From contig NC_082604.1 in NCBI RefSeq assembly GCF_030936135.1, forward strand, positions 1,986,501 to 2,050,500: a stretch of DNA of 64,000 bases, in the 5' to 3' direction. Below, in pieces: positions 36,913-56,400 of the stretch (positions within the stretch are counted from its first letter, which is position 1; every line of letters starts with the position of its first letter). The notes beneath the pieces were generated by a model, which was not told where the DNA came from, made no database searches, and saw only the letters and a program-made list of their open reading frames with translations. This DNA is from Gavia stellata. Taxonomy: Eukaryota > Chordata > Aves > Gaviiformes > Gaviidae. The position numbers and the translations under genes were made by a program.

Positions 36913-37833
36913 CGGTGCCATTACAAACCTCCCTGGATCACCAGCCAGCCCCAGACCTGCAGCGCCGTTCTTCCCACACATACCTGGCTACAGCCAAAGC
37001 CTTGGCGTTTCCCGCTGCGCTTCCCCTGCGGAGGGGCTGGGACAGGGTGCTGCTGGCTGCCCCTGTAGCTCCTGACATCGCCTGTGGCTGTGCACATCAC
37101 GCTGGGGTTGGCAGCGCCTGATCCGGCTCTCCGGAGCTTTCCTGCTTGCGTAGCAGGCTCCGTTAACATTCACATCTCGTGGCGCTGGGGCTGTTTGATG
37201 GGAGCTGCAGGGGAATCAGCAAAGCGAAAGCGAGCAGGGCTGCAGTGAGAAGTGCTGCTGAGCTGCGTGATCGAAGGGGGATGGCAAAGCCTGCTGACGG
37301 CTAGAAAGGTCACTGCTTGTCGGTGGCTCCCTGTCAGACTAACCCTCGGCCAGCCTCTGTTTGCGTGTAGCAGACTCTGAAGGCAGTTTGTACCACAAAG
37401 ATTTGTTTTTGTGAAGTTTGTCGGGGAGATGCTGCTTGAAATATTCACCAAGAGCTGTCTGGTGCAGATTGTGAAGGTCAATGTCAAATTCTTAATTTAT
37501 CTTCAACTCCTGACTTCTGGTCCTCATTAGCGCATGCAGCATCTGACTTGGCTGTCAGGCGGCCCGAAGAAAAGCTCAGTGCAGCCTAGGTGAAACACAA
37601 ATTACTCGTCTCCCAGAGCCTGAACGCTCAGCTGTACTCTTACCCCCATGTGCCCCTGCAGGCATTAGAGCAGCTTAAGGAAACTTAACGTCAGAGTAAA
37701 AAGCCCCTGTGCGTTTTGCAGTTAGGATAAAACAAGTCAAGTGTTACTGTCCGGTTTGCACAGGCTGAAAAAGCTGCATTTACTAAGATTTTATAGAGCC
37801 GTTAAATACAAACTAAAACGTTGTGACATACCA

Positions 37834-37839
37834 AATAAA
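37834..37839 (+). terminator. Candidate poly(A) signal of CFAP410
   Basis: The first canonical AATAAA on the plus strand after the CFAP410 stop (36912). It implies a 3' UTR of about 0.94 kb. No downstream GU-rich element was confirmed. Confidence 0.5.
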
Positions 37840-40800
37840 ACCAGTTATCCCTCTAGGACGTGTAAGTTGTGGCTGGGGTTCAGCCAACAGAGCGAGAACA
37901 ACTGACTCCGGGCATTGCTCCATTAGGTCTGGTTCAGGGCTTGCATTGTTAGCCCTGCGGAGCAGGAGGAGGGCTGTGGGCCCCCGCGCCCTCCCGCTTC
38001 ACTGGACCAGTGAAATGGCTCACCCGCCTCCCGTGCTCTTTGATAACTGCACCGAGCTGCTGCAGGGGCTGCTTTTTAAGAGCACTCTGCTATTTGGGAA
38101 CCTTCTTGCAGCCACAAGTCCACACCGAGCGCGGGAAGCAAAAGAGATGGTGAGCAAAGCTCACTTGCTCGTGCCAAGGTGCAAAGCCTGCCCAGGCAGG
38201 ACGATGGCCCCTGAGATACAGGACATGAGCCCTCCACGCTGCTCGGCTGGGGATGCCGGCGCTGCGCAGGGCAGCGTGGCCTTTCCGTGTCCCTGCTCTC
38301 CCTGTTTGTACAGGTGTCCGAGCCCCTGTGTGCTGGGTCGTGCTGGGGAGGGAAGGAACGCTCCTCAGGGATGGTGACGGCCCTGTGTCCACAAACCTGT
38401 TTACTTGACTTTGGTGGGAGGGGGCACGGTTTGACCCTCGTCACTTGGGTGAAGATTGCTGATGCCTTTAACTCCTCAAATGACCTAGTTCTTGCCTTCT
38501 GCGTTAAAGCCAGCTGCATTTAAATGGCCAGTATGATGTATAATACATCAGACTTTCCTTGACAGCCAGGGCCCGAGAGACTTGCCCGTCATCTTGTTTG
38601 CATCTTGCCCTCGTGTTGAGGGCAAGTCCTCTCCCAGGCTGTCTCAACAGCCTGCTCAGTGGCAGAAGTCGCGTCTGTCCGTGTCAGGAAACGGCAGAGC
38701 TGCCGTTTGCGTGTGCCAGACCCCCCCAGCTTTGCTGGGAGGAGAGTGATCAAAGCAAGCGTTGTAGTTTGTCATCGGGGCTCGGTGGTGGTGAAGGTGG
38801 CTAATGGAGCAATTGCCATGGCATGAGGCTGCTTTGGCACAGTTCCTCCCCTCTCTGCTGGAGAAGTTGGGCTGTTAATCCCCAACGGCACGACTGTCCC
38901 CGAGCAGAGCTCACCGCCTACGTGCCGCGCTTGTCATACTTGGCTGGTGCGGGTGCTCCCGCTGCCAGGCAAGCTGCCCTTCGTGCTCCCGACCACTCCT
39001 TGCAGGGTGACCCTGCGGCATCCCGCTCGCTCTCGGCACAGCCCGGGGGGAGGCTGGCCCCTTCGGCTCACGCCTCTTCGCTCCGGGGACCTGGCTGCCT
39101 GCCTTTCGCTGCAAGATGCTTGTGGCTTTGCGCTCTGCCCTCTCTTTGGGGACAGGGGGAAGCCGGGGCTGGGCTGGATGTGCTGGGGAGCCTGGGTGCA
39201 CAGTCACCACGTCCCCTCCTGCTCATCCTGGCAAGGCATGGGGCACTTGCCCCACCATGGGATGTGGGGCTGTGCCTGTCAGTCTGCCCCCAGGAATTTG
39301 TCACTCCAGGCTGCTTTTTTGGGTGGAAACGAGGTTTTAGAGCTGCAATGACCCCTGTCCCCAAGCGCATCCAAATGTGCAGCTGGTCTGAGGGCGAGGA
39401 CATCCTCCCCTCCACAGTCACACCCTAAACCTGGGTGCTGGAGGGCTGTGGTGCTGGACCAGCCCCTCCAGTGCCCTGCCTGCTGCCCAGAGCACCAGGC
39501 TGGAGAAAATGCTGGAGAGGAGCCGAATGCCCGGGGCCTGCCAGCTGCACCCAGGCATGAGGCTCCACCTGCGCTACAGTACAACCGCGGAGCTTTTCGG
39601 CGTGACCTGATTTCGCCCTGACCTGCCTCAGCGAGGGATATCGAGCGGCGAGGGCAGACATTTCCCGGTCATGGAAAATGCCAGTGGCTGTCTGCCTGTG
39701 GGCGCAGATCCAGCACGACTTGCGTTCAAACCATCCGCGGGGACTCTCGGTGGCCGACGGTGAGTCAGGCGTGCGGGACCACCGCAACGCGGGGGGTCCG
39801 TGGCTGATGGGGGTCCCGCTTGGGAGCTCGTTGGGGATCCTTGAAAGCAGCACATGGGATAGTGGAAGAGCCCATTTGCCACCCGCTGGCGCTGGGACGA
39901 GCAGCCAGGTCTCTGCCTGGGGTCCCCAGAGCAGCTACTCACCTGGGAATAGCAGCGATGCTGCCTCCACCAGCGAAGTCTGCTATTTCTCTGCGTGTCC
40001 AGCTCTGGCAGGGAAGTTGGAATAATTATCATCTTCCTCCAGAGCCTAAAACAAGTAACGTGGCCAGCTAGCGGAAAAGCACCGAAATCAAGGGGGACTT
40101 GTCACTTGGGGACAACTCCACGGGGAGGAAAAAAATAACTGCACATTCAACCCAAAAGACCGTGATGCGTCCTGGTGCTGGTGATGTCCCAGAGGCTGGA
40201 GCCAGCAGCTGAAAGCCCCAGGAGGAAAGTGGCCTGGGAAAGGGGCTACGCGCAGCCGTCTGGCATCGGCCGAGCGTGGCGGAGCTCAGCCAAGCCCGAG
40301 CGCTGCACGGGGGAGCTGGGGCGCTTGGCAGCCGCCCTGAGAAACTGCCTTAACAAACAAACACATCGCCTTGATAAATCACTTCTGCGCTTTCTTTGAA
40401 GGTGGGAACCAAAACAAGGGAGAAGCAATTTTTCTCCGGGATTGCGAAGTCTGCCCGCAGAGGGATGCTGACCTTGCACCCGCCGCGGCCCGGCCAGGGA
40501 GAGGCCGCCTGCGGTCCCACTCTCCCAGGCTTTGAGGACATACGAAGCAGGGAAACATCCTGACCTGGCATTAATCTGGCTCTGGCAAACCGTCTGGATT
40601 TGCTCATCCCCATCCTAACCCCAGGTCTGCCCCCCCATTCCTCTCCGTGGGGACTCGGCGCACAGTGACCACTCTTCGGCAGGGCAGGTTTGGCTGCAGA
40701 GGGTTTTATCTCTAGAGGAGGAGAGCAGCGCCACGAACGGTACAAGATTTGAGGGGGTGTCACAGAGCAATGGTGAGATGACAGGCACGGCCCCGTTGGT

Positions 40801-41390
40801 GGCACCCGGGGCCGCGCGGTGATGGTCGCAGCCAAGCGTCATGCAAGGTGGCTGGGGAAGATGGGCTTGCCAGGACCGGTGCTCTGCGCTGAGCCCTCAA
40901 GACACCCCACCGGGCAAACGCCACGGGAGGATGGAGCTTAACCGGGGCTCACGGGGCAGCCGAAAGCCCCCGGGACCAGCCCCTACCCGCTCTGGGATGG
41001 CACCGCATCCTCCTCAGCATCTCTCCTGCACGCAGGGCAGGCGACTAAAAGCAGCAGTTGGCTCAGGCGGTCAAGCCGCTAAATAAGGAATCAAGGTACC
41101 CCATCATTAAATAATAGGAATAAACTATTAAGGGAAGATTAAGGGTTTGGGCTGTGCAGCTGGGCTCTACCAACACCTCTTTTCTACATTTGCACAGGGA
41201 CCAGACCCTGGATCAGTGATTTGGGGCAGGATTGTGCTGTTTTGGGAGCCAGGACCAGGCTCTGCCTGCTTTAAGGGGTCGGTGGCAAAGCTAGAAGGCT
41301 ACTGAGAACAGGGGGGACCCGGCGCTCCCCGAGCAGCACGTGGGGATGGAGAGGATGTGGAGGAGGGGGCTACGGCTCAGGCTGGCGGGA
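37840..41390. other. Gap between convergent CFAP410 and PFKL
   Basis: About 3.5 kb of GC-rich DNA with no coding exon I recognise. The right part must hold the PFKL 3' UTR (minus strand, below 41391). I found no canonical AATAAA for PFKL; a GATAAA variant lies near 40705-40710. Open frames up to 200 codons (for example 38823-39428) have no recognisable domain and overlap on both strands. Confidence 0.5.
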
Positions 41391-47381
<5,991 letters not shown>

Positions 47382-48149
47382 CGCTGCGCTGCCGGTACCG
47401 GCGCCGCCGGCCACGCCCCAGCGGAGCCACGCCCCGCCGCCTCCGACCACGCCCCCTTCCCGAGGAGGCCACGCCCCTCTCCCCGCAGCCGCCCCGCGCC
47501 GCGCCCGCGGGACTACCCGCGTGTTTTAATAGACAATTTATAGCTGCCCAGTGTTGCTCTGTCGTTGTTTTGAGGTGTAATCCAAAGCCAAACACCGCGA
47601 ACGAGCCCGCCCGGGGGTTTCTCGGTGCCCCCCCCGGCCCTGCCCGCTGCGGGGATGCTGCATCCCGGGGGGGTCGCATCCCGCCGAGGACGGGGGGGTC
47701 CCGTCGCCCCAGCGCTTGCCGGCACCACCGGCGGGTGCAGCGTGGGGCTGCCAGGCTGCTCCCCTCCATCCCTCCCTTCTCCTCCCGGAGCGCTCCCCCG
47801 CTGCTCTGTCCCCGCATCCCCCGGGGGGAGCGGGGACGGGACCCCTGCCCGGCCAAGGGATGGGGAAACTGAGGCAGGCGCTGACCGCTCGCTCCCTGCG
47901 GGCCGGACGAGCCCCGGGGGGGCAGCTCGGAGCCCCAACCCGCATCCCCGCCCCCGGGTGCTGCAGGGCCGGGCACCCCCCCGCCTGTCCGGCAGGGAAG
48001 GGGTGCGGGTGGCTGGGGCTGAGGAAATGGGAGAGACCTGGCCGGACTCCCGCTCTCCTCCTCCCGCAGCCCCACCTCCCCGGTCCCGCTTAAGTCCCCG
48101 CCAGGCCAGCCACGGGGCCACCATTCCCGTCCCCATCCCTGTCCCCACG

Positions 48150-49971
48150 ATGCTGCGGTTGCTGCTGCTGTGCGGGGCCCTGGGCTGCGGGGCAGACCGG
48201 GCGGGTAAGGCAAGGACACGGTGGCGATGAGGTCGGAGGGATTTGGGGGTGACATGGGGGTCACGCACAGCTTACGGGGAAGGGACGGGGCGGTGGGTGA
48301 TGGCCGGCGTCTCTCGCAGCCCCGCTCGTCTTCACCATGTTGCAACGGACCCGCGTCTCCAAGGGCAGCTCTGACTTCTGGGGGAACGCCAGCCTGGACG
48401 GGCGGCTCAGCCATCTCCTGGAGGGGCAAAATGTCACCCAGGTGCTACCGCTGGAGCCCCCAGACGCCTGGGCCAGGCGGCAGCAGGACGTGGCCACTTA
48501 CCTGCTCTACTTCAGTGAGCTGGTGAAGCTCTTCAGCAAGGAGAGGCCCATCAACTGTGAGTGGTACCCCAGGGGGGTCACAGGGATGGGGACGCACGGC
48601 CCAGTGGGGACCAGGTCCCACTGGGGAAGGGGAGCCCCCTCCCACACTGCCCAGCGGGCACGGGGACGGCTCGCCGGGGACAGCTGGGTGAAGGGATGGG
48701 GACACGGCCACGTGCAAAATATCGCTCTGGGCAAAAGGAGCCCTTCTGCGGAGCCGGGAATTTCTCATCCGGAGTCCACCCCGGGAACAGGGTGATGCTC
48801 AACCTCCTGCTGCCCCTCAGGGAGCAGGGGGGACGGTGAGGTGTAGGCACTCTGCCTGCACCCTGCCTGCACCCCACTTGCACCCCACCTGCATCCTGCC
48901 TGCACCCTGCCTGCACCTCCCTTGCACCCCGCCTGCATCCCACCTGCACCCCGCAGCCTTCGTGGGAGGCGTGGGATGCTGGCGGCGATGGTTTCATGTC
49001 CCTGCCTGCATTGCTCCACAGGTCCGCGTTACCTCCGATGTTCCTGCGCAGGGTGTGTTTTACCTTCGTTTTCTTTCTTACCCCCAAACCAGTTTTGCCC
49101 CAGCTCTGCATTTCGTTACCTGACCCTTGGGGAGCACTTTCTCACCTCGGGGTCTCCGGTGTGAACCCTGCACCTCCCCTCACCCCACGCTCCTCCCTGC
49201 ACCGCATCCTTCTGCGAGAGCGATGGATAGCTCGCTCTGCGCTGCAAAACCTCCCGTCTCTATAACAGCGAAGCTGTGCTGGACGCAGATAAGGAAGGGA
49301 AAAATAAGCACGGCTGCCTGGCCATTGGAAAAGTCGCCGCTGCAGCTAAACCCAGCGAAAACAAAGCTGTGGGTGGGTCGGGGCGGGGGGAGCGCAAGGC
49401 TGAGGCCTTGCAAACTCAGTGCACAGCTCCATGCTGGTGACGGCAATGGGCTGCCGAGGGTGGGAACGTGCTGACCCTGAGCCCCTCCCTCTGTCCCTGC
49501 AGACACCCAGATCCTATGCTGCCGCTTGGGCTGCCGCCTCTTCCCCAACGGCACGGCCCACAGCTTCTACGAGGTGACCCTCAACGGGACGGCTTTCCTC
49601 AGCTTCCACGTCCCCAACGCCACCTGGCAGCGGCGCTGGCCCGGCAGGGATGCAGTGGCCGCCTTTGCCGAAAAGGAGCTGATGAAATACCCCACGACCA
49701 CCCAGGACCTCCAGCATTTCCTCAACACCACCTGCGTCGGCATCCTACGGGCTCAGAGCTCCTGGACGGGTCTGTGCCGGGGCTGGGGGGGGGGGACACA
49801 TGGTGGTGTGGTGGGGGTGACCCCAAGTCATCACCTCCATCCCTCTTGCCTCTTGCAGGAAAACAGAGCAGCCGGTCGCACGCCCCGCTGGTACTGGGCC
49901 TGATCCTGGGGACCTTCGCCTTGCTGGGCATGGCCATGGGGATCTTCTTGTGCACGGGAGGGAGCTGCTAG
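48150..49971 (+). CDS. PROCR: Endothelial protein C receptor (CD201)
   Basis: MHC class I/CD1-like membrane receptor that presents protein C to thrombin-thrombomodulin on endothelium and binds lipid in its groove. Exons: 48150-48204, 48320-48556, 49503-49769, 49859-49971; 672 nt = 223 residues plus TAG (human 238). Seen: signal peptide (about 1-15, LLLLCGALG); alpha1-like domain with GNASLDGRLSHLLEG (40-54) and WARRQQDVATYLLYF; alpha2-like domain with CCRLGC (103-108), FYEVTLNGTAFLSF and the distal Cys175 in FLNTTCVG; no alpha3 domain; transmembrane helix about 196-217; short tail ending LCTGGSC. The tail and the helix (LVLGLILGTF, MGIFLCTGG) closely match human EPCR. There are six N-glycosylation sequons (N41, N56, N113, N125, N136, N172). 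Cys103 has no obvious partner in the human protein, where the position is Arg. Confidence 0.94.
48851..48956. repeat. 10-bp minisatellite in PROCR intron 2
   Basis: About ten copies of a unit close to ctgcaccccg (variants ctgcaccctg, cttgcacccc, ctgcatccca) between exons 48320-48556 and 49503-49769. In one frame it reads as a repetitive short peptide, which is a product of the repeat. Confidence 0.9.
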
Positions 49972-50406
49972 CAGAACCGGCAGCCGTCCCACCTCACCCC
50001 GCGGAGGCAGGGGACGGACCCGTCATCACGCCATGGAGGCAGGGACCGAGCCCGTGCCCCGCAAGGGATGCATCTCCCCAGCGCCGCAGGCTTTGCTCCC
50101 AAAGGGTGCCGGTGGCTTCCCTGCCCGGTCCCAGCTGGGTTGACCCCCCCCAGCAGCAGCACCCTGCCCCGGGGACGGTCCCCACGCGGGCTGGCGCGAT
50201 GCACTGAGACTTAACGTGGAAATACGCTTGGCACAGATGGAAAAAATGGGGAAGAGGGGTGTTGGGGGGGGAAAGTGGCAGGAGAAACAGCCAAGAAAGG
50301 GTTAAAAGGATGGCGCTGAAACCCTCATTTATCCCTTTTCCAGTGGGGATAAATGCATGGGAAGGAGGATGTCACACCTTGGTGGCACTGCTTCCAAATG
50401 TCCTGT

Positions 50407-50412
50407 AATAAA
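50407..50412 (+). terminator. Probable poly(A) signal of PROCR
   Basis: Canonical AATAAA on the plus strand, 436 bp after the PROCR stop codon and the first in that direction. It gives a 3' UTR of ordinary length. Confidence 0.65.
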
Positions 50413-53400
50413 ACCACCCATCAGCTCTCAGGGTGCATTTGGTTGCTCTCATTTCCCCCCAGCAGCACCGATGTGGGGCTGCAGACCCATCCCGGGGTGC
50501 AGGCACGGGGCGGGGGGGCTGCGGTTGCCAGTGCTGGGTGGGCTCATCCGTCGGCGTTGCCAGCCCCGATGTCAGACCCTGGGCCTTGCACCGAGTTTGC
50601 AAGGCCTCTGGAGAGAGGCTGGTGGGGTTTGCGCCTCCTGAGCTCATTTCAATCTGCCCGCAGCTTTGGTCTGACTCAATTGAGTGATTTTTCCAAGGGC
50701 CAAGTGCCGACGCTTCATTTATTTTTCATTTCCTCCTCTTTGTATGAGACACCGAGGTTGAGCACAGAGACCTGTAACGGGGCGGTTTATCTGAGCAGAT
50801 GAATCAGTTCACCGCCCTCCCGTAAGGATGCTGCCCAGAGGGATACGGGAGCGTGGGGACGCCGGGCGAGGGGCAGGGCAGGCGTGGGGCGATGCGTTGG
50901 GGACCCCAAGACGAGAAACGCCAAGGACCAGCTAAAGAAACACGGAGCTGCGTTGTACAATAGCGTTCATTGCTTTATTTTCCTTTCCTGCAATCTAGAT
51001 CTGAGCTAAGAACTGCTCTTTGACTGTTTAGACTTTGGTTATATTAATAATAAATTCTTGGCTGCCTTTCCCTTTCGCCCACAGCAAGATTTTGAGCACG
51101 ACACCCCCCTCCTGCTTGACACCCCCCTTCGTGGTCGTCTCTGCTGCCCCGAGGGCAGGGGATAAGCCGGGAGCTGGCTTGGGCCACCAAAAGAGGGGAC
51201 AGCAGAGGAGCAAGGAGCTTTCCTGGATTAAATTCCAGCTCATTCCTTTCTAAATACCCTTCCCTGCGGCTCAGAGCAACAGAGAAAGGGTGGGCAGGGG
51301 GGAAGATGGGAAAAGAGATGCAGGACGGAAAGGGGATGGGAAGATGACATAGCGGTTGTCCTTAAGGAGGGATGGAGAAGGAGGTCTCCAAAATCCACAT
51401 CTCATCATCCTGGCCACCAGCCATCCCCCCGGAGCAGCCCCGGCCTCCACCAAGCTCCCAGGGCAGGGGCCGGGGCGCTCCCCACCCTTCAGCGAGCTCC
51501 TTTGCAAAAGGGAAATGGCAGCCAAGAGGCCGGAGGATCCAAAACAACAAGGCTGAGGCACGTGAACGTCATCGCTCGGCCTCTGAAGAAGCGCTCTTGG
51601 AGGGAGCTCTGCTGCGGGCCGAGCACCGCGCGTCCCCGTCGCGGGCGTCAGGGGACGGGAGGCTGATGCCGAAGGTCAGACGCGGTAGGTTTGCTCCCCA
51701 CGAAGGGATAAAACCACGCGTAGCCAGCTTCCAGCGGGGAGAAACCCCTGCGTTCACGGCTCTGCTCTGGTTTTCGGATTTGGGGCAACTCTGCTGCCTG
51801 CACACGGAGGCAGATGTTTGCAACATGGTCCCAAGATTCTCGTGCCGAGTCCCCCCCCTCCCCAGGCTGCAGCTCCTTGCTCCGGCTGGGAGGGCAGAGC
51901 ACGGATCCTGCGGGAGAGCCTGATGGTGCCCTTGAACACGGGCCAGCACCCAGGAGAGACCCGGGCTGGAGAAACTGGGGAGGTCTGGAACAGCAGGGTT
52001 TGTTTTGCTTTTTGCTTCTGAAATGCGTCATCTTTTTGGACAGATGAGGAAGTCTCCACTTTAAACTGCTCTGGAAAAGCTTTTTTCCTGCCCTTGGGCC
52101 CCCCAAGGTCTCTTGAGTCTCCGCCAGTGATCACAAGGAGAGGGGGCAGTGCCCAGCGGTGGGGATCCCCCCCAAAACTGCAGGATCCTGGGAAAGAGCC
52201 TCATCCCAAACCCTGCCCCTGGGCAAGGCACCCAAAGCTGCCACCCACCCCATCCAGGGCCACCTCCCTGGTGGTGACCAGCACCCGATGCGGCCATGAT
52301 GGCCAAGAGCAGAGGGGTTGTGGCAGTAGCATCCACCCCCAGCACATTGTAACCCCAAAATTTCTCTCCCTCCGCCCCAAACTGTCTCATCCTGGGGCCA
52401 CTAATGCTTGTCCTGGAGCAGCACGCTGGGGACACGTGGCCCGAATGCCCCAGCCCGGGAGCCGGGCTCACTGCCCACCGCTGCTCCAACGTGTACCATT
52501 TCTCCAGCAGCTGGTAGCCACATCCATGGCCGATCCTCTCCCAAATTTGGCTATTCTTCCCCCCTTAAGCGCAGCTTGGGACAGGCGCCAACGCTTAACC
52601 GCGTATCCTGTCAACCAAGGGTTGTTTTTAATTTGCTCCTGGGGTTGGGTTTTTTTTTTTTGGGCTTTCTGCAAGAGGGTGAACCAACCCGCAGGCAGAC
52701 CTTTGGAGGTTTTAACCAACCCCCCTACGCAGCATCTCCCCCCAAAGCAAACCATCCCGCCCGTCCACACCGATCGCCGCGTGAGGCTCTGCTTCCCATG
52801 CGCCGCATGGTTTCCATCACTGGTTCGGATAAGGGTTGAGATAAGACGCCCAGCTCTGAACTTTGTTCCAGTAAGACGATACCAATGTGCTAGGAACCGG
52901 CTTTCCCCTGCACCCACGTCCCAAGGGTGCTTCAGGTGGGGCGGGCACGTTCCCCTCCCACCTAGCAGGGGCATGTAGTCCCCCCCACTGCTTTTTGGTC
53001 ATCAGCTCCCGCTGCAAGGTCGGCGTTCCGGGCCGCATCCTTTGGGAGCCTCTGGCCGCTCGCACAGCATCCTTGGCTCCGTGCCCCAGGCAGCAGCCGC
53101 CATGCCCTACCCGTCCCCAGGGGCAAAGGGCTGGACGGCTCCAGAAGCTGCCCGAAAACACAGCGATGGGCTCCAGCACCTTCTTGGGTGGGGAAGACAG
53201 CAGCTAGGAAAAAAACAGCTGGGCTGATAGTATCAGTGCTTATCACAAAAATGGGTAGCACGAGATTTAAGTCTCTAGGGACAGGAAGACGGGGGATTAT
53301 CCTTATAAACACCCCTTACGCACTTGGGTGCCTACGCTGGTGTCATCATGGCTTTTCTGGACTAAACAAGCTCCCTTCTGAATTCCCCCAGAGGTCACAT

Positions 53401-56400
53401 TGTCACAGCCCCAGATGTTGTAATTTCTGGCATCGCCAGTTTTCAAACATCCTTTTTAAGCCGGGGGCTGCACTGGGGCAAGGGGATTTGCAACACGTGC
53501 AGCCTCCGGCCAGCCCTCCCGGAGCAAGGGATGCTTTTTTTTTTTAGGCAACATAGTTTTGGGGGTGGAGGCTGTTTGGGCTGGTTCAGTATCCACATTC
53601 TAGTGGCCTTCCGTTTAAGAATGGGCACGTCCCTGGAAATATTTAACGGCAGAGGGAAGGGCTGTGCTAGTGAGTCCCTCCTCGTAGGGTGTATGGGTGC
53701 GCAGGACCCATCACTGCCCTCTTCCCTTTCCTCTCACCTCCCAAGGTCAGCGTGCCTAACTGAGCCAGAGGAAACAGGAGGAGAAAGCTGGCTGCTGGCC
53801 ACAGTCAATACGGAGCAGGGCTACGTGGCAGTCAGGATGAAGGGAGGGGGATAGCACCAGTCCCATCACTCCTCCCGCCCTGCCCCAAGTGGGCTGTCCC
53901 CTCCCTGGGGACCGCCTGGGGCCGAGCAAGCCATGACTTGCAAGATGCTCCACCGCTGCTCCTGCAACACTGCTCGTCAGCCCGATGGCACGGGAGGAGG
54001 GATGGGGGCTGCTACCCAGGTATCACATTAAAGATTCCAGTGAGGAATCCTCGCTTCACCTTCCCTTCAGAGCCAGAGACCCCACGCTCCTCAGCCATTT
54101 GAGCAGAGGTATTCAGGAACATCACAAATCCATGTGTTCTCAGAGCAATTTTCTCCTGGCGCCAGTCACTTCTCCCCTCCTATCTCCACTGTTTCTCAGA
54201 AGCAGAAAAGTTTAGATATAAAGAAGTACTTTAAAACGACAAGCTCTTTGGAAGAGATACCAACCCCACCTGCACTGTACTTGCAGAGAAGTTTCCACGC
54301 AGAGGAAACTGCTGTTTGGGAACACTTTCACCCCCTGCCCTTGCTCTGTACAAGCAGTACCACTTGGCTGTGGCGAGAAATAAGACAGCAGTGGCCCTCT
54401 GCGTGGCTGAAGCCATCAGGAACAAACCACCCCCTTGGGTCAGAGTGCTCCCCAGGACCCACGTACCTAGTGTTGGAGCTTCCGTGCACCGTCCCGGAAC
54501 TTCAGTATTTGGTCCAGGATGGGCAACGTGGCTTTAGATGCAGCAAGCCCAGACTGTGGAGGGATGGGAGAAGCGGACAAGGCTGCTAGGGCACGATGCT
54601 TTCTGGAAAAGGAGACCTGAAGCCTGTTTTCACCCCCATTATCTACCTGCTATGGAGTCCTCACCCCATCTGCTCCTTCACCTCTCCCGGGATGGGAAGG
54701 ATCCAGCCAAAGGGTGGTAACACAGCGCTGACGGAGGTGATGGTATCTTAAAGCCAGCCTGCGGTGAGGCCCTGGGAGGAACACACGCAACTTCCATAGG
54801 TGATCAAAACCACCCACTTCAGGAATAAATCAGGATCCCATTTCCACAGCCAGGCATGGACCGTGTGCTTGTTTAAACCACCCCTTCTCAAAACAGCATG
54901 GACTTCTAGAAACGCGTTTCAAGGACAAGTGTTTTGCTAGAAGAATTGACCAGCACACCTAAACCCTCAACAATCCTCAACTTGTGCAAGGATTGAGGGT
55001 AAAAGGGGAATCAGGAAATTAAGTTTTTTTTATTTGATCCAATTTGGGAACAACAGCATTGCTTAGAAGGGGGCTGGAAATTAAGACTGTGCATTACAGG
55101 ACTCCCAGCTCAGAGGTGCATTCCCTTCAGGATGCACGCTTGGTCCCAAACCAAGAAGAGGCAATGTGAACATCTAAGCCTCTTAAGTATTTATGTGCGA
55201 TAAATGAGTCCATGCACAGCTATGACTCGCTCACACCAGCTAAATGTGACCGAAATAGGGGACACAGGACGTCACAGACACCGAAGAGCTTCCACACCCA
55301 CCGGGGCCGGACACCCTGGGGTCCTTGGAGGACAAATACCTCCCCACAACTTTCCTCAGGCAAGCAGACCAAAACCAAACCAAGTGGAAACGTTTGAACC
55401 AGACCCTGGCAAGCGCTAGTGTCCGCTGCTGCCTGCGGAGAAAGCACGGAAACCCTGGAAGCTTTGTCTGAAGGTGGGAAAGGCGGAGAACCCCAGCTCT
55501 GCGCACACCCCACAGCAGGGGGAAGAGGAAGATGGAAGAAAGGAGGGTTGTTCGGTATGATTTGCGGCTTTCTTTTCTGTTTTTCTTCTCACCCTTGTAA
55601 AAACTGGGGCTTTGCAGCTATTGTTGCTGTTCTACATAGCACTGGCCTCTCAGAGGAGTACAGACCCACAATGAAAAGGAAAAAAAAACACCACCACAGG
55701 AAGGAAAAGAATTAGCAGGGAAAGGAAAAGCAGCAGCAGGAACAAGGATTCATGCCCAAAATAAATACACTGCCTGCTGCTCGGGGTGCAGGTAGGAAAG
55801 GTTACACCACAGTCAAACTCCCTCCTGGGCAGAACTCAAGACTTTGGTGTGAAGTCCTGGCTTTTTGGCTTTATTGCTACAGGAGAGCACGGGCAGCGTG
55901 GTCGTGCACCAGTGAAATAGGAAGGCAGAAAGGCAATCGTCAAACGGACCCTTGAGGGGCTGAGGTAACAGGAACCAGCCCCATGCACAGGGATAGCAGA
56001 AAGAAAGTTTCTTTGAGATTTGAGGTTTCTTAGAAATCTAAGCTAAGGGGGGAAGCAGGGGCAGAGCTGCCTACAGATGGCTGGAAAGAGCTGGTCATTA
56101 AATGGGCAGACACCAGAGGTAGCAGCTTCAGCTGGGATTAACAGCTTACGCTTCCAGATTTTGAGGAAGACGAGCACTGAGACCAAGGGTTTGGCATCCC
56201 GGGTTTGTCTCGCCCCCCTATCTCAGCGGTTCCCGAAGCCCCCGCTTTGCTCTGCCAAGGCAAACGTACAAAGGATCCAACAGGAAACCTTCCCAGTGCT
56301 GCTGCTTCCGCTGCGTCAGCTCACGCTGGAGTTTAAGGATTGGGTGGGACATTGCTAGACCAAGGGCAGTACACAAGGGTTGGGCCAGAGCTGCTCTCCA

